Shown here: positions 16,897 to 24,764 of the stretch, in pieces
How positions within the stretch are numbered: the first letter of the stretch is position 1
Layout of the letters: the number at the start of each line of letters is the position of its first letter
NCBI GenBank assembly: GCA_002383325.1
Contig: DFYJ01000127.1
Span: 2,896-43,008, forward strand
Length of the DNA stretch: 40,113 nucleotides
Source of the DNA: Candidatus Aminicenantes bacterium UBA4085
Lineage (GTDB): Bacteria > Acidobacteriota > Aminicenantia > Aminicenantales > UBA4085
Direction of reading: 5' to 3'
Made by a program: the position numbers and the translations under genes
The notes under the pieces: generated by a model
The model's input: only the letters and a program-made list of their open reading frames with translations
Databases searched by the model: none
What the model was told of the DNA's origin: nothing

Positions 16897-18144
16897 TCAA
16901 TGATTGTAGGCGATCATAATCTGAAAACCCCGGCCGGCAAAGAGGTTCGCCCCGCCGCCGGCGGAGGGGATGCGGTAGGTCTCCGGGTTCCAGAAGCCGA
17001 GGACGTAGAAGCTCCAGCGGTTGTAGGTCCTCTGCCAAGTCAGGATGCGGTACCAGTCGCCCGAGATCCAGTCGCGGAAGAGGACCGCCCGCAGCCGGTC
17101 CACCAGGCCGAGGGGATAGTCCGCCGACAGGGCCGTGAAGCGGTAGCGCGAGCCGCGGCCGAGGATGTCGGCTCCGAAGTCGGCTTCCAGGTGCTCGGCC
17201 AGGACGTGCAGGCCATGTCCCAGTCCGAAGGTGTAGTCCGCGCCCAAGGTCAGCAGCTTCTGGCTCTTCCAGGGCGCGGTGGACCAGGCTTGGCGCGTCC
17301 AGACCGCTTCGAACCACAGCCCGACCCCGAGGTCCCACTTGCCGTCGATCCCGATCCGGTCCTCGGGCACGACGGCCGCCTCGTCTTCGGGCAGCTTGGG
17401 CAGGCTGCGGCCGCTGTCCATGCGGCGATGGTGGTAGGTGACGGCCGCTTCACCGGGTCCGAGCGGGACCTGGACGCGGGCGCCCCACTCGGGCTCGTCG
17501 CGCCGCGTGGGGACGTACTCCCAGCCCTTGGTCTCGTCGTTGCGGGCCAGGCCCCACAGCCAGACACTGGTCTCCCCGCTGAACGTGTATTTCAGGAGCA
17601 GGCCGTACACGCCCTCGGCGAGCTGCAGCGGGTCATTGGGGTCGAGACGGTCGAACCACATCAGCGGACGCAGGAGCAGGGCCGAGCCGAAGTTGATCTT
17701 CTGCAGGCCGAGCCGGGCCTCGAAGCGGGCCGTGGAGAAGCGGGCCCAGGCCCGATAGGGCTTGAAGCCGGCCGATCCCGCGGCTTCGGCGAAGGTCGGG
17801 CCCTGCAGAGAGACATAGGTATTGAGAGAGACTTCGGCATCGAAGGACGAGCCGCGGCCCAAGTCCTTCTTCAGCGAAAAGGCGGGAATATAGCGCGCAC
17901 CGATCGCGCCTTCGGCCGTCGGGCGGTCGTGGCCGGCCAGCCAGAAGGACAATTGGCCCCGCAGGTCGGCCTGCACTGGGGAGGCGGACAGGCTGGACGC
18001 GGCCAGGCAGGACGCGAGAAGGCCAAGGCCCAAGACGGAAAGGCGGCCGGGCCGCGTCATCCGGATGCGGCGGGGCGCGCTCCTGCGCATGCGGCGTTTT
18101 TCGCGGGCCATTCTAGTGTCCCGTCTCATTAATTCCAATCCCAT
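16897..18144 (-). CDS. Outer-membrane beta-barrel protein of the export operon
   Basis: Up to 415 residues. After a basic N-terminus and a hydrophobic signal peptide (RLSVLGLGLLASCLAASSLSASPVQA) the protein is a long series of alternating amphipathic strands rich in W and Y (RFEARLGLQKINFGSALLLRP, YTFGLGHGLHVLAEHLEADF), as in transmembrane beta-barrels. The last gene-end residues IMIAYNH resemble a C-terminal barrel strand. The start is uncertain: the first codons (MGLELMRRDTRM) lie within a 53-bp inverted repeat, so an ATG further in (about 18108, 18090 or 18060) may be the true start. It is the first gene of the ABC/FtsX/LolA-like operon and is probably the outer-membrane partner. Confidence 0.75.
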   Translation of the reverse strand: MGLELMRRDTRMAREKRRMRRSAPRRIRMTRPGRLSVLGLGLLASCLAASSLSASPVQADLRGQLSFWLAGHDRPTAEGAIGARYIPAFSLKKDLGRGSSFDAEVSLNTYVSLQGPTFAEAAGSAGFKPYRAWARFSTARFEARLGLQKINFGSALLLRPLMWFDRLDPNDPLQLAEGVYGLLLKYTFSGETSVWLWGLARNDETKGWEYVPTRRDEPEWGARVQVPLGPGEAAVTYHHRRMDSGRSLPKLPEDEAAVVPEDRIGIDGKWDLGVGLWFEAVWTRQAWSTAPWKSQKLLTLGADYTFGLGHGLHVLAEHLEADFGADILGRGSRYRFTALSADYPLGLVDRLRAVLFRDWISGDWYRILTWQRTYNRWSFYVLGFWNPETYRIPSAGGGANLFAGRGFQIMIAYNH

Positions 18145-18167
18145 AATATCCTTGGAGACGGGACACT
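18115..18167. repeat. 13-bp perfect inverted repeat overlapping the 5' end of the outer-membrane protein gene
   Basis: AGTGTCCCGTCTC (18115-18127) and GAGACGGGACACT (18155-18167) are exact inverted copies separated by an AT-rich 27-nt spacer. The spacer contains a possible -10 (TATTAT, minus strand). It has the size of a small palindromic mobile element or a hairpin/operator. Its left arm is translated if the first ATG of the gene is used. Confidence 0.6.
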
Positions 18168-18170
18168 TCC

Positions 18171-18193
18171 AGGGGGGAGACCCGCTCCCCCCT
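18171..18193. repeat. GC-rich hairpin between outer-membrane protein and reductase genes
   Basis: AGGGGGGAG and CTCCCCCCT form a perfect 9-bp stem with a 5-nt loop, directly beside the 18115-18167 inverted repeat. The 297 nt between the two genes hold these structures and no coding sequence that I can support. It has no U-tract and is not a classical terminator. Confidence 0.5.
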
Positions 18194-18441
18194 CGGCGCT
18201 CCGCTGACCCCCTGAGGGGGGCCTCGCCGCCCCTCTCATACTCCCCGGCGGTTGCGCGTCTGGCCTGTTGAGGACTTGGTCAATGAATTTCCGAGACGTA
18301 CAACAAGATCCCTGCTTCCGTCTCCGAACATCCCGACTGTGATACACGAAAATGCGGAAATCCACCCGCGCCGGGGGCCGGTCTCGGAACGCCGCCTCGG
18401 GCCGCCTCGATCTCCCGTCGAAGGCAGGCCGGCGGAAGAGG

Positions 18442-19812
18442 CTACGGCAAGGTCAGCATATTGTGGGCCAGGATGAGCTTGCCCTGGATGGGGACGTCGT
18501 GCGGGCAGGCCGCCTCGCAGGGGCCGGGGCAGTCCGCGCAGGAGGCCGCGTCCACTCCCGCCAGGGCCGCGTAATTCGTCATGGCTTCTTTCTCGCGTTT
18601 CGCGGTCCGGAAGTAGTAGTCGTAGCGCATGATGGCGGCCACCGGAACGCCGTTCGGGCAGGCAGCTTGGCACTCGCCGCAGCCGATGCGGCAGGTCGAG
18701 CTCCCCAGCGTCTCGCGGCAGTCGGCCAGCATCTCGGCTTCGCGGGTCTCGAGCTTGGTCCCGGAGATGGCGATAAAGGAGTCCAGCTCTTCGAAGCTGT
18801 TGATGCTCGGGCAGACGCAATGGACCTCGGGCCGGTTCAGGCAGTAGCGAAGCGCGGCGCCGCCCGACTGCGCGGGCTCGCCCAGGCCGTGCTTCTTGAG
18901 AAAGACCTCCGTGGCCGCCGTCCGGTCCGCGCTGACCTGGGCCAGCTTGACCAGGACCTCGGGCAGGTCCTTGCCCTGCGACTTGTAGCGCTCGCGCAGG
19001 CGGACCAGCATCTCCGCTTCCTGGGCGTTGGTCAGGGCCGGGTTCATCTTCATCAGGGTGACGCCCATGTTCTTCTCGGCGCAGGCTTTCAGCATCCGGT
19101 CGCCTGCATCCCCCTTAAGGTAGTTGTACGTGCAGAGGACGACGTCGAAGCGGCCGTCTTCGGCCGCGGCCATGACGACCGTCTCGACGGGGTCGTCGAT
19201 GCGGCCGCTCAGGGAATAGTCCGCGCCGCGGCTGGAGAGGCCGGAGAAGCGCACTTTCCCTTCCGCCTTGAGCTCGCGGAAAGCCTCGTGGTAGGGCTCG
19301 TGCTTGACCAGGGCCAGCGGGCAGAGGTGGATCATCAGGCAGTCGGCGTAGGCCGTCCCCAGCCGCTCCAGGCATTTCATGAAGCGGTCGCGGATGGCGG
19401 CCTTGTCGTTGCGCTTGTCGTAGACCATATTGAGCTTGGTGGTCAGGAAAACCTTCGACCGGTCGCGGCCCTTGAGGGCTTGGCCGATGGCCCGCTCGGA
19501 GTTGCCATTCTCGTAGTGCTCGGCGGTGTCGATGTAGTTCATGCCCCGTTCGAAGGCCGCGGACAGGACGTTGGCGTTGTTGAGAGGGCCGGCCCCGAAG
19601 GCGATGTCCGAGACCTTGTATCCCGTCCGGCCGAGCGTGCGGTATTCCTTGATCCGGGCTGAGGCGGCGGCTTGCGTCTGGGCGGGAGCTTGGACGGACG
19701 CCTCGCGGCCGAACAGTGCCGCGGCGGGGACGGCGCCGAGGGCGGCGCCCATGAAGCCGCGGCGGGTCAGGGGCTTGCGTTCGTGCGGGTTCTTTTCGGC
19801 GGGACGGGTCAT
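18442..19812 (-). CDS. Tat-exported aldo/keto reductase with C-terminal iron-sulfur cluster motifs
   Basis: 456 residues from the ATG at 19812, preceded by GGAGAA. A twin-arginine signal (LTRRGFMGAALGAVPAAALFG, RR at 17-18) indicates export as a folded protein. The aldo/keto reductase barrel covers about 55-370 and has the full tetrad: Asp95, Tyr100, Lys126 and His162. The C-terminal 85 residues carry two cysteine clusters, CRIGCGECQAACP and CADCPGPCEAACP, typical of 4Fe-4S binding. Family members reduce carbonyls with NAD(P)H; the iron-sulfur part suggests coupling to another electron donor. No operon partner is evident. The cofactor source in the periplasm is an open question. Confidence 0.88.
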   Translation of the reverse strand: MTRPAEKNPHERKPLTRRGFMGAALGAVPAAALFGREASVQAPAQTQAAASARIKEYRTLGRTGYKVSDIAFGAGPLNNANVLSAAFERGMNYIDTAEHYENGNSERAIGQALKGRDRSKVFLTTKLNMVYDKRNDKAAIRDRFMKCLERLGTAYADCLMIHLCPLALVKHEPYHEAFRELKAEGKVRFSGLSSRGADYSLSGRIDDPVETVVMAAAEDGRFDVVLCTYNYLKGDAGDRMLKACAEKNMGVTLMKMNPALTNAQEAEMLVRLRERYKSQGKDLPEVLVKLAQVSADRTAATEVFLKKHGLGEPAQSGGAALRYCLNRPEVHCVCPSINSFEELDSFIAISGTKLETREAEMLADCRETLGSSTCRIGCGECQAACPNGVPVAAIMRYDYYFRTAKREKEAMTNYAALAGVDAASCADCPGPCEAACPHDVPIQGKLILAHNMLTLP

Positions 19813-19936
19813 GTGGTTCTCCTTGCGCGCTCGGCAGACAATATCACACACGTTGGCGGGAGGGGGAACGTTGCCAAAGCGGGCGGAGATCCTAGGAACG
19901 GACGGCCGCAAGCGCAGCTTCGACGAGGCCCATTCT

Positions 19937-20164
19937 TCAGTTGATCCGCTTGGCGCGGCGATCCAGGACTTCCCTCATGGCCCCGAGAAGCCGGGAAACC
20001 GACCGCGGACTCCGTGCCCGGGATATATTCATCTGCAGGCGCAAAAACTCGGCCAAGGATTCCCGTCGCGTCACTCGGAGAAGGGATAAAGTCCGTTCCC
20101 TGCGAATGAACTTCTCTGCTTCCGATTGCCCGTGGCGCCAAAGATCGAACTCAAGCTTATTCAT
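19937..20164 (-). CDS. Small basic protein of unknown function
   Basis: 75 residues, strongly charged and rich in Arg (RHGQSEAEKFIRRERTLSLLR), predicted helical, with no signal peptide, cysteines or known motif. The ribosome-binding site is weak. It lies between the reductase gene and a decayed propeller gene on the same strand. It may be a real small gene or a fragment of a longer one. I do not recognise the family. Confidence 0.4.
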   Translation of the reverse strand: MNKLEFDLWRHGQSEAEKFIRRERTLSLLRVTRRESLAEFLRLQMNISRARSPRSVSRLLGAMREVLDRRAKRIN

Positions 20165-20187
20165 GACGATCGCTCAATTCTTTACTC

Positions 20188-20454
20188 TTATGGTCCTTCC
20201 AGAACTAAAATGTCCCTAACCTGCTGACTTGAGGGGTGCCGCCTTCCGAGAATCTCGCCGGCATTTAGATGGGCGGCCCTGATATAGAAATCCTTCCCCG
20301 TGTCCTCGATCCGCATGACCTCTTCGAGCGTGATGACGCGTCCAGCGCGCGGATTGTCGGGCTTGGCCGGGTTTTCGACGATCGATTGGGGTAAAGCCGG
20401 CGAAGTTAAAGCCAATAGAATGCCGGCGATTAGCGGAACGATGGCGTTTCTCAT
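20188..20454 (-). pseudogene. Truncated 6-bladed beta-propeller gene remnant
   Basis: 88 residues. A good signal peptide (MRNAIVPLIAGILLALTSPALPQ) is followed by VENPAKPDNPRAGRVITLEEVMRI, the lead-in seen before the first blade of Aminicenantes-type propellers. The first blade starts (DFYIRAAHLN..GEIL) but the reading then degenerates and stops after about 20 residues. Full-length relatives are near 370-390 residues, as at 701-1807 and 3696-4868. I read it as a decayed gene that kept its 5' end. A genuine short secreted protein cannot be excluded. Confidence 0.5.
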
Positions 20455-20516
20455 GATCCCTTCTTACACGCGACGATTTTACCAAAGTCACTATTTTCTA
20501 TGGAGAGGCATTTTGC

Positions 20517-21719
20517 CTAGATCGAGAACCAAGGCCGGACGGCGATGCCGTGGCGGGTTGCGGTCTCCTCGCCGCCGTAGACGAGGAGCGAGCGACTGTC
20601 GGGATAGCCGGCCGTGCGGGCCCACCAGAGCAGCCCGTCCATCATATCGGCCGTCAGCGTCGCCCCGGACTTGATCTCGATCGGCGTGAGATCCGTGCCT
20701 TCCTCCACGATGAGGTCGACTTCATGGCCGGTCTTGTCCCGCCAAAAGTACAGGGGCGGCGTCCGGCGGTGATGGTAGTAGGCCTTGGCGACTTCCGCGA
20801 CGACGAAATTTTCAAAGAGCAAGCCCCGCAGGGGATGGGGTTCCAGCTGCTCGCGCGAACCGATGCGGAGAAGCCGGCAGGCCAGCCCGGTATCGAAGAA
20901 ATAGAGCTTGGGGCTTTTGACCAGCCGCTTGCCGAAATTGCGGTGATGGGGCGGCAGGGTGAAGAGGATGAAGCTCGTCTGGAGTACGGACAGCCAGCGG
21001 CGAGCGGTGTCGACGGATACGCCGGCATCCGAGGCGAGCGAGGCGGCGTTGACGAGCTGCCCCAGGCGGCCCGCCGTCAAGCCCAGAAACCGCTCGAACC
21101 GGTCGAGATCGCCGATGTTGACCAGACTGCGGACGTCCCGCTCGATGTAGGTTTGGATGTAATCCGTCAGCCAGATTTCCGGGGGGATCTTGCGGTCGTG
21201 GATCCTCGGATAGAAGCCGGTTCGGATGACGTCCCACAAGTCGCCGTGGGGGCCGGAGGCGGAGAAGAGAGCGTGGGGATCGCCGGGCTCGGCCTGCGGG
21301 CGGCCGCCCAGCTCGGCCAGCGAGAAAGGCAGAAGGTGAAGGACGCCGACACGGCCGGCCAGCGATTGGGAGACTTCACTCATCAAGAGAAAATTCTGCG
21401 AGCCGGTGAGTATGAAACGCCCTGGCGCGGGGTTACTATCAACGGCGGTTTGGAGTCCTGAGAAGAGGGCGGGGACGCGCTGGGCTTCGTCGAGGATCAC
21501 GGGGCCCGGATAATGGGCCAAGAACCCCTTGGGATCGTCGCGGGCGAAGGACCGGGCCTCGGAGTCCTCGAGAGAGACATAAGCGTGCTCCGGAAATGCG
21601 GCCTTGACGAGTGTCGTTTTACCTGACTGGCGTGGCCCGGTCAGGGCCAGAATGGGGTAAAACGAGGCATCGCGGATAAGGTATGAATGCAGGAATCTGT
21701 TGATCATTTTGATATGCAT
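20517..21719 (-). CDS. AAA-type ATPase with DUF4143 domain
   Basis: 400 residues from the ATG at 21719. The AAA domain has Walker A GPRQSGKTTL, Walker B PVILDEAQ and the sensor ILTGSQNF. The C-terminal DUF4143 part includes DYIQTYIERDVR, SVDTARRWLSVLQ and the nuclease-like GHEVDLIVEEG..IEIKSG element. This architecture is common and mobile in bacteria and archaea; its role is unknown, though it is often found near toxin or defence genes. The start is placed at 21719 because the -10 box ends 4 nt upstream. An in-frame ATG at 21752 would lie at the -35 box, and ATG 21707 is a possible alternative. Confidence 0.88.
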   Translation of the reverse strand: MHIKMINRFLHSYLIRDASFYPILALTGPRQSGKTTLVKAAFPEHAYVSLEDSEARSFARDDPKGFLAHYPGPVILDEAQRVPALFSGLQTAVDSNPAPGRFILTGSQNFLLMSEVSQSLAGRVGVLHLLPFSLAELGGRPQAEPGDPHALFSASGPHGDLWDVIRTGFYPRIHDRKIPPEIWLTDYIQTYIERDVRSLVNIGDLDRFERFLGLTAGRLGQLVNAASLASDAGVSVDTARRWLSVLQTSFILFTLPPHHRNFGKRLVKSPKLYFFDTGLACRLLRIGSREQLEPHPLRGLLFENFVVAEVAKAYYHHRRTPPLYFWRDKTGHEVDLIVEEGTDLTPIEIKSGATLTADMMDGLLWWARTAGYPDSRSLLVYGGEETATRHGIAVRPWFSI

Positions 21720-21723
21720 GGCT

Positions 21724-21752
21724 AATATACGATTGAATCGTCTATTTGTCAA
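21724..21752 (-). promoter_or_regulatory. Sigma-70-type promoter with embedded palindromic operator
   Basis: On the minus strand TTGACA (21752-21747), a 17-nt spacer and TATATT (21729-21724) form a near-consensus promoter. The spacer holds the perfect palindrome ACGATT-C-AATCGT (21741-21729), and a second palindrome CAAGCGCTTG (21759-21750) overlaps the -35. The layout fits repression of the ATPase gene by a dimeric regulator. The short distance to the ATG predicts a leaderless transcript. Confidence 0.7.
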
Positions 21753-21832
21753 GCGCTTGGATGAGCGGACTAGCCGAGAAGACTATGCCCGTCCCCTGGG
21801 CGAGGAGATCGAGGATTTCTTTAAGCTAGCGC

Positions 21833-23017
21833 TTACCAGCTGCCGCGGATGAAACGCTCGAAGAGATCGACGGCAGGCTCGACCGGAGCCCAGGCGGCCT
21901 CCTTCTCGGTGTAGGCGGCCGCTGCGCCCGGCACGACGTGGGGTCCGCAGACGGCGTAGGGAACCGGCCCGCCGGCATGGGTTTTAGTCGAGACCGGCGT
22001 CTCATGGTCCGGGACGACGAGGATGCGAAGGTCGGGGATCTCGGCGCGCAGGGCCAGAATCTCGCCCACGATATGCTTGTCGAATTCCTCGATGGCCTGA
22101 ATCTTTTTGTGAACGTCGCCTTCGTGGCCCGTCTCGTCGGGCGCCTCGACATGGAGATAGACGAAGTCCTCGTTCAGCAAGGCCTCTCGGGCCGCGGCCA
22201 CTTTGCCGGCATAATTCGTGCCCAGGTAGCCCGTAGCGCCCGGCACCAGCCGGACCTTGAGCCCGGCCAGAACGCCCAGCCCCCGCACCAGATCCACGGC
22301 CGAGATAACCGAGCCGGTCAGTCCGTAGCGATCCTGCAAGGTCAGAAGCTTCATGGCCCGGCCCTGGCCCCAGGGCCAGATATCCGTGGCCGGCTTCTTG
22401 CCTGCCGCGATGCGCCGCTTGTTCGATTCGCTTCGGGCCAGGATCGGCCGGGCCCGCTCCATGAGGTCAAGAATGATCTCTTGCCCTGGCCCCTTCGGCA
22501 GGTGCGGCTCCCAGGGCTGGCCGCTGATGTCGTGGGGAGGAGTGCAGGCTAAGCCCCGCGGGAAGTCGCGGATGATGGTCAGGTGCCGGTAGCTGATGCC
22601 CGGCACGAACTTGACGGTCTTAGTGCCCAGCGCGGCCTGGATCTCCGTGATCATCGGCCGGGAGTCCTCGCTCCCGATGTGGCCGGCCGAGTAGTCGTCC
22701 ATCAGCCCGTCGCGCAGGGTGACCACGTTGCAGCGGAAGGCGGTGTCGGCCGCGTCCAGCTCCACGCCGATGCTGGCCGCCTCGATCGGACCCCGCCCTT
22801 CGAAGTTGGCTGCCGCGTCGTAGCCGAGAAGAGACAGGTTGGCCACGTCGCTTCCGGGCGGCAGGCCCGCTGGCACGGTCAGAACGCGGCCGATCCGGCC
22901 CAGGCGGACGATCGAGTCCATGTTCGGGGTCGCGGCGGCCTCCAGCGGCGTCCGGCCGCCGAGCTCGCCGACGGGGTAGTCGGCCATGCCGTCGCCGACG
23001 AGGAAGACGTATTTCAT
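21833..23017 (-). CDS. apgM: ApgM-type 2,3-bisphosphoglycerate-independent phosphoglycerate mutase, possible homoserine kinase
   Basis: 394 residues from the ATG at 23017, which overlaps the threonine synthase stop as ATGA. The alkaline-phosphatase-like metal site is intact: LVGDGMADYP at 6-14, the Ser in ANLSLLGYD (Ser62), HVEAPDETGHEGD, and VVPDHETPV with KTHAGGPVPY. The archaeal-type ApgM family interconverts 2- and 3-phosphoglycerate. A branch of it is annotated as proposed homoserine kinase because it sits beside threonine genes, as here. Homoserine kinase makes the substrate of the upstream-encoded threonine synthase, so that role is plausible. Sequence alone does not decide between the two. 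Confidence 0.88.
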   Translation of the reverse strand: MKYVFLVGDGMADYPVGELGGRTPLEAAATPNMDSIVRLGRIGRVLTVPAGLPPGSDVANLSLLGYDAAANFEGRGPIEAASIGVELDAADTAFRCNVVTLRDGLMDDYSAGHIGSEDSRPMITEIQAALGTKTVKFVPGISYRHLTIIRDFPRGLACTPPHDISGQPWEPHLPKGPGQEIILDLMERARPILARSESNKRRIAAGKKPATDIWPWGQGRAMKLLTLQDRYGLTGSVISAVDLVRGLGVLAGLKVRLVPGATGYLGTNYAGKVAAAREALLNEDFVYLHVEAPDETGHEGDVHKKIQAIEEFDKHIVGEILALRAEIPDLRILVVPDHETPVSTKTHAGGPVPYAVCGPHVVPGAAAAYTEKEAAWAPVEPAVDLFERFIRGSW

Positions 23018-24495
23018 GGGCGGATCCCTTCCGCGAAGCGAACGACGCCTTCGCGCATCCCGGGGATGTCCAGGACCCCGTCGTGACGGACGGGCCGTTC
23101 CCGCAGCCCCTGCACGGCCCGATGCGGGGCGCAACCGGCGATCTCGGCCAGCCGCTCGATGGCCTTGAACTCGTCGGTCTCGGCCGCGCCGGTGATCGAG
23201 GCCAGGACATCGCCCGCGAACTTGAAGGCGCTGGCCGTGGAGGCGATGATCATGGCCGGCCCGTCCGCCGGCATCCCGTCCCGCGCCACGGCCGAGGCCA
23301 CCGCCGTGTGGGTGTCGATGACCAAGCCCGTCTCGTCGTGGACCTTCTTGATCTCGGCGAAGACCCTCGGTTCATCGGCCCAGCCCGGGACGATCAGGGC
23401 GTCCAGGGCGGCCTTGGCCTCATCATCGATCCGGAAAGCGCCGCTCCGAAGCTCCGCGAACCAGGACTTGATCCGAGCGGCGTCGCGGCCGGTGATCTCG
23501 AACAGGAAGCGCTCCAGGTTGGACGAGATGAGGATGTCCATGGAGGGCGACGAGGTGCGGTGGAATGTGCGTCGGACGTCGTAGACGCCGGTCCGGAAGA
23601 AATCGGTCAGGATGTTATTCTTGTTGGAGGCGCAGATGAGCCTGCGGACCGGCAAGCCCATAGCCCGGGCGTACCAGGCGGCCAGGATGTTGCCGAAGTT
23701 GCCGGTCGGGACGCAGATGTCCACTTCCTCGCCGGGCCGGATCTCGCCGCGCGCGCTTAACAGGCTGTAAGCCCGCACGTAGTAGACGATCTGCGGGGCC
23801 AGGCGGCCCCAATTGATGGAGTTGGCGCTGGAGAGCTTAATCCCGCGCCCGCTCAGCTCGGCCCCCAGGGCCGGCTCCTGGAAGAGCGCCTTGACGGCCG
23901 TCTGGCAGTCATCGAAGTTCCCGCGCACGGCGAAGACCTGGGTGTTGCAGCCGTCGGTCGTGGCCATCTGCAGGCGCTGGACCTCGCTGACCCCGCCGTG
24001 GGGATAGAAGACCACGATCGAGATGCCCGCGGCGTCCTTGTATCCCTCCAGGGCGGCCTTGCCGGTGTCGCCCGAGGTGGCGACAAGGATAAGGGTGTGG
24101 GCTTTTTCGCCGGTTCGGCGCTTGGCCGCGGCGGTCAGCTCAGGCATGAGCTGGAGGGCCACGTCCTTGAAGGCGGCGGTGGGGCCGTGCCAGAGGTTGA
24201 GGAGGAACCGGCGGCGTCCCAGTGGCTGCAGGTCGACGATATCAGGAGTCTCGAAATTCGTGGAGTTGTAGGCTCGGTCCAGGCAGCCATCCAGGACCTC
24301 GGGCGACAGGTCGGAGAAGTAGGGGGTCAGAACGCGGCGGGCCGTCTCCAGGTAGGAGGGTTGGGCGAGGGTGACCGGATCGAGAGCCGCGATCGTCTCA
24401 GGGACGAAAAGCCCTCCGCCCGGTACCATGCCCAACAGGACGGCCTCCGAGGCCGAAACGGCCCTATGGTTGGCATGGGTTCCGATATAACGCAT
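23014..24495 (-). CDS. thrC: Threonine synthase
   Basis: 493 residues from the ATG at 24495, with GAGG upstream. It converts O-phosphohomoserine to threonine using pyridoxal phosphate. The cofactor lysine is in HGPTAAFKDVALQ (Lys110). The phosphate-binding ATSGDTGKAA and the N-terminal MRYIGTHANHRAVSASEAV with GGLFVPE are typical of the bacterial long form. NSINWGRLAPQIVYY and PTGNFGNILAA are also diagnostic. It overlaps the ApgM gene by 4 nt. A good promoter lies about 60 nt upstream. Confidence 0.96.
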   Translation of the reverse strand: MRYIGTHANHRAVSASEAVLLGMVPGGGLFVPETIAALDPVTLAQPSYLETARRVLTPYFSDLSPEVLDGCLDRAYNSTNFETPDIVDLQPLGRRRFLLNLWHGPTAAFKDVALQLMPELTAAAKRRTGEKAHTLILVATSGDTGKAALEGYKDAAGISIVVFYPHGGVSEVQRLQMATTDGCNTQVFAVRGNFDDCQTAVKALFQEPALGAELSGRGIKLSSANSINWGRLAPQIVYYVRAYSLLSARGEIRPGEEVDICVPTGNFGNILAAWYARAMGLPVRRLICASNKNNILTDFFRTGVYDVRRTFHRTSSPSMDILISSNLERFLFEITGRDAARIKSWFAELRSGAFRIDDEAKAALDALIVPGWADEPRVFAEIKKVHDETGLVIDTHTAVASAVARDGMPADGPAMIIASTASAFKFAGDVLASITGAAETDEFKAIERLAEIAGCAPHRAVQGLRERPVRHDGVLDIPGMREGVVRFAEGIRP

Positions 24496-24552
24496 GGGGA
24501 CCTCGCCGAGCGCGCTGACTGTCCCGAACGCTCCGGCCCGGGACAAGCGACG

Positions 24553-24581
24553 ATTTTAATGCACCCTTGGCAGGGAGTCAA
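24553..24581 (-). promoter_or_regulatory. Promoter of the thrC-apgM operon
   Basis: On the minus strand TTGACT (24581-24576), a 17-nt spacer and TAAAAT (24558-24553) match the sigma-70 consensus well. The start of transcription would fall near 24546, giving a leader of about 50 nt. I see no attenuator-like hairpin in it. Confidence 0.6.
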
Positions 24582-24631
24582 AGAGGGATAAGGCGGCTCC
24601 GAGCCAGGGCGCCCGGCGTCGCAAAAAGCAT

Positions 24632-24662
24632 TTGACTTTATCAGGCGTCGAGGCCATAACAT
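24632..24662 (+). promoter_or_regulatory. Probable promoter of the aromatic-tail membrane protein gene
   Basis: TTGACT (24632-24637) is followed after 17 nt by CATAAC, or after 19 nt by TAACAT (24657-24662). The -35 is good and the -10 is weak. The leader would be about 100 nt and contains a short upstream reading frame. Confidence 0.4.
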
Positions 24663-24683
24663 AGATAAGGAGAGCGCGAGGGA

Positions 24684-24728
24684 ATGTACCGTTTCCCGGT
24701 TGCCTTCCGCCCCTTAATGAGAGGATGA
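24684..24728 (+). other. Short upstream reading frame in the leader
   Basis: ATG to TGA encodes MYRFPVAFRPLMRG, 14 residues, preceded by a purine-rich AAGGAGAGCGCGAGGGA. The stop is 36 nt before the main ATG at 24765. It could be a translated leader peptide or chance. Confidence 0.25.
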
Positions 24729-24764
24729 AGATTCGCATCATCGAACCGAAAAGGAGAGCGTGCC

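Noticed and set aside
16249..18132. A 627-codon open frame on the plus strand opposite the ABC ATPase and outer-membrane protein
   Set aside because: Both opposite genes are certain or well supported; the frame has the Gly/Gln/Asp/Val-rich look of antisense translation in GC-rich DNA and no recognisable motif.
18241..18441. Possible short genes between the outer-membrane protein and the reductase
   Set aside because: Only frames that run on from the repeats or the reductase gene in other frames; no start with a ribosome-binding site.
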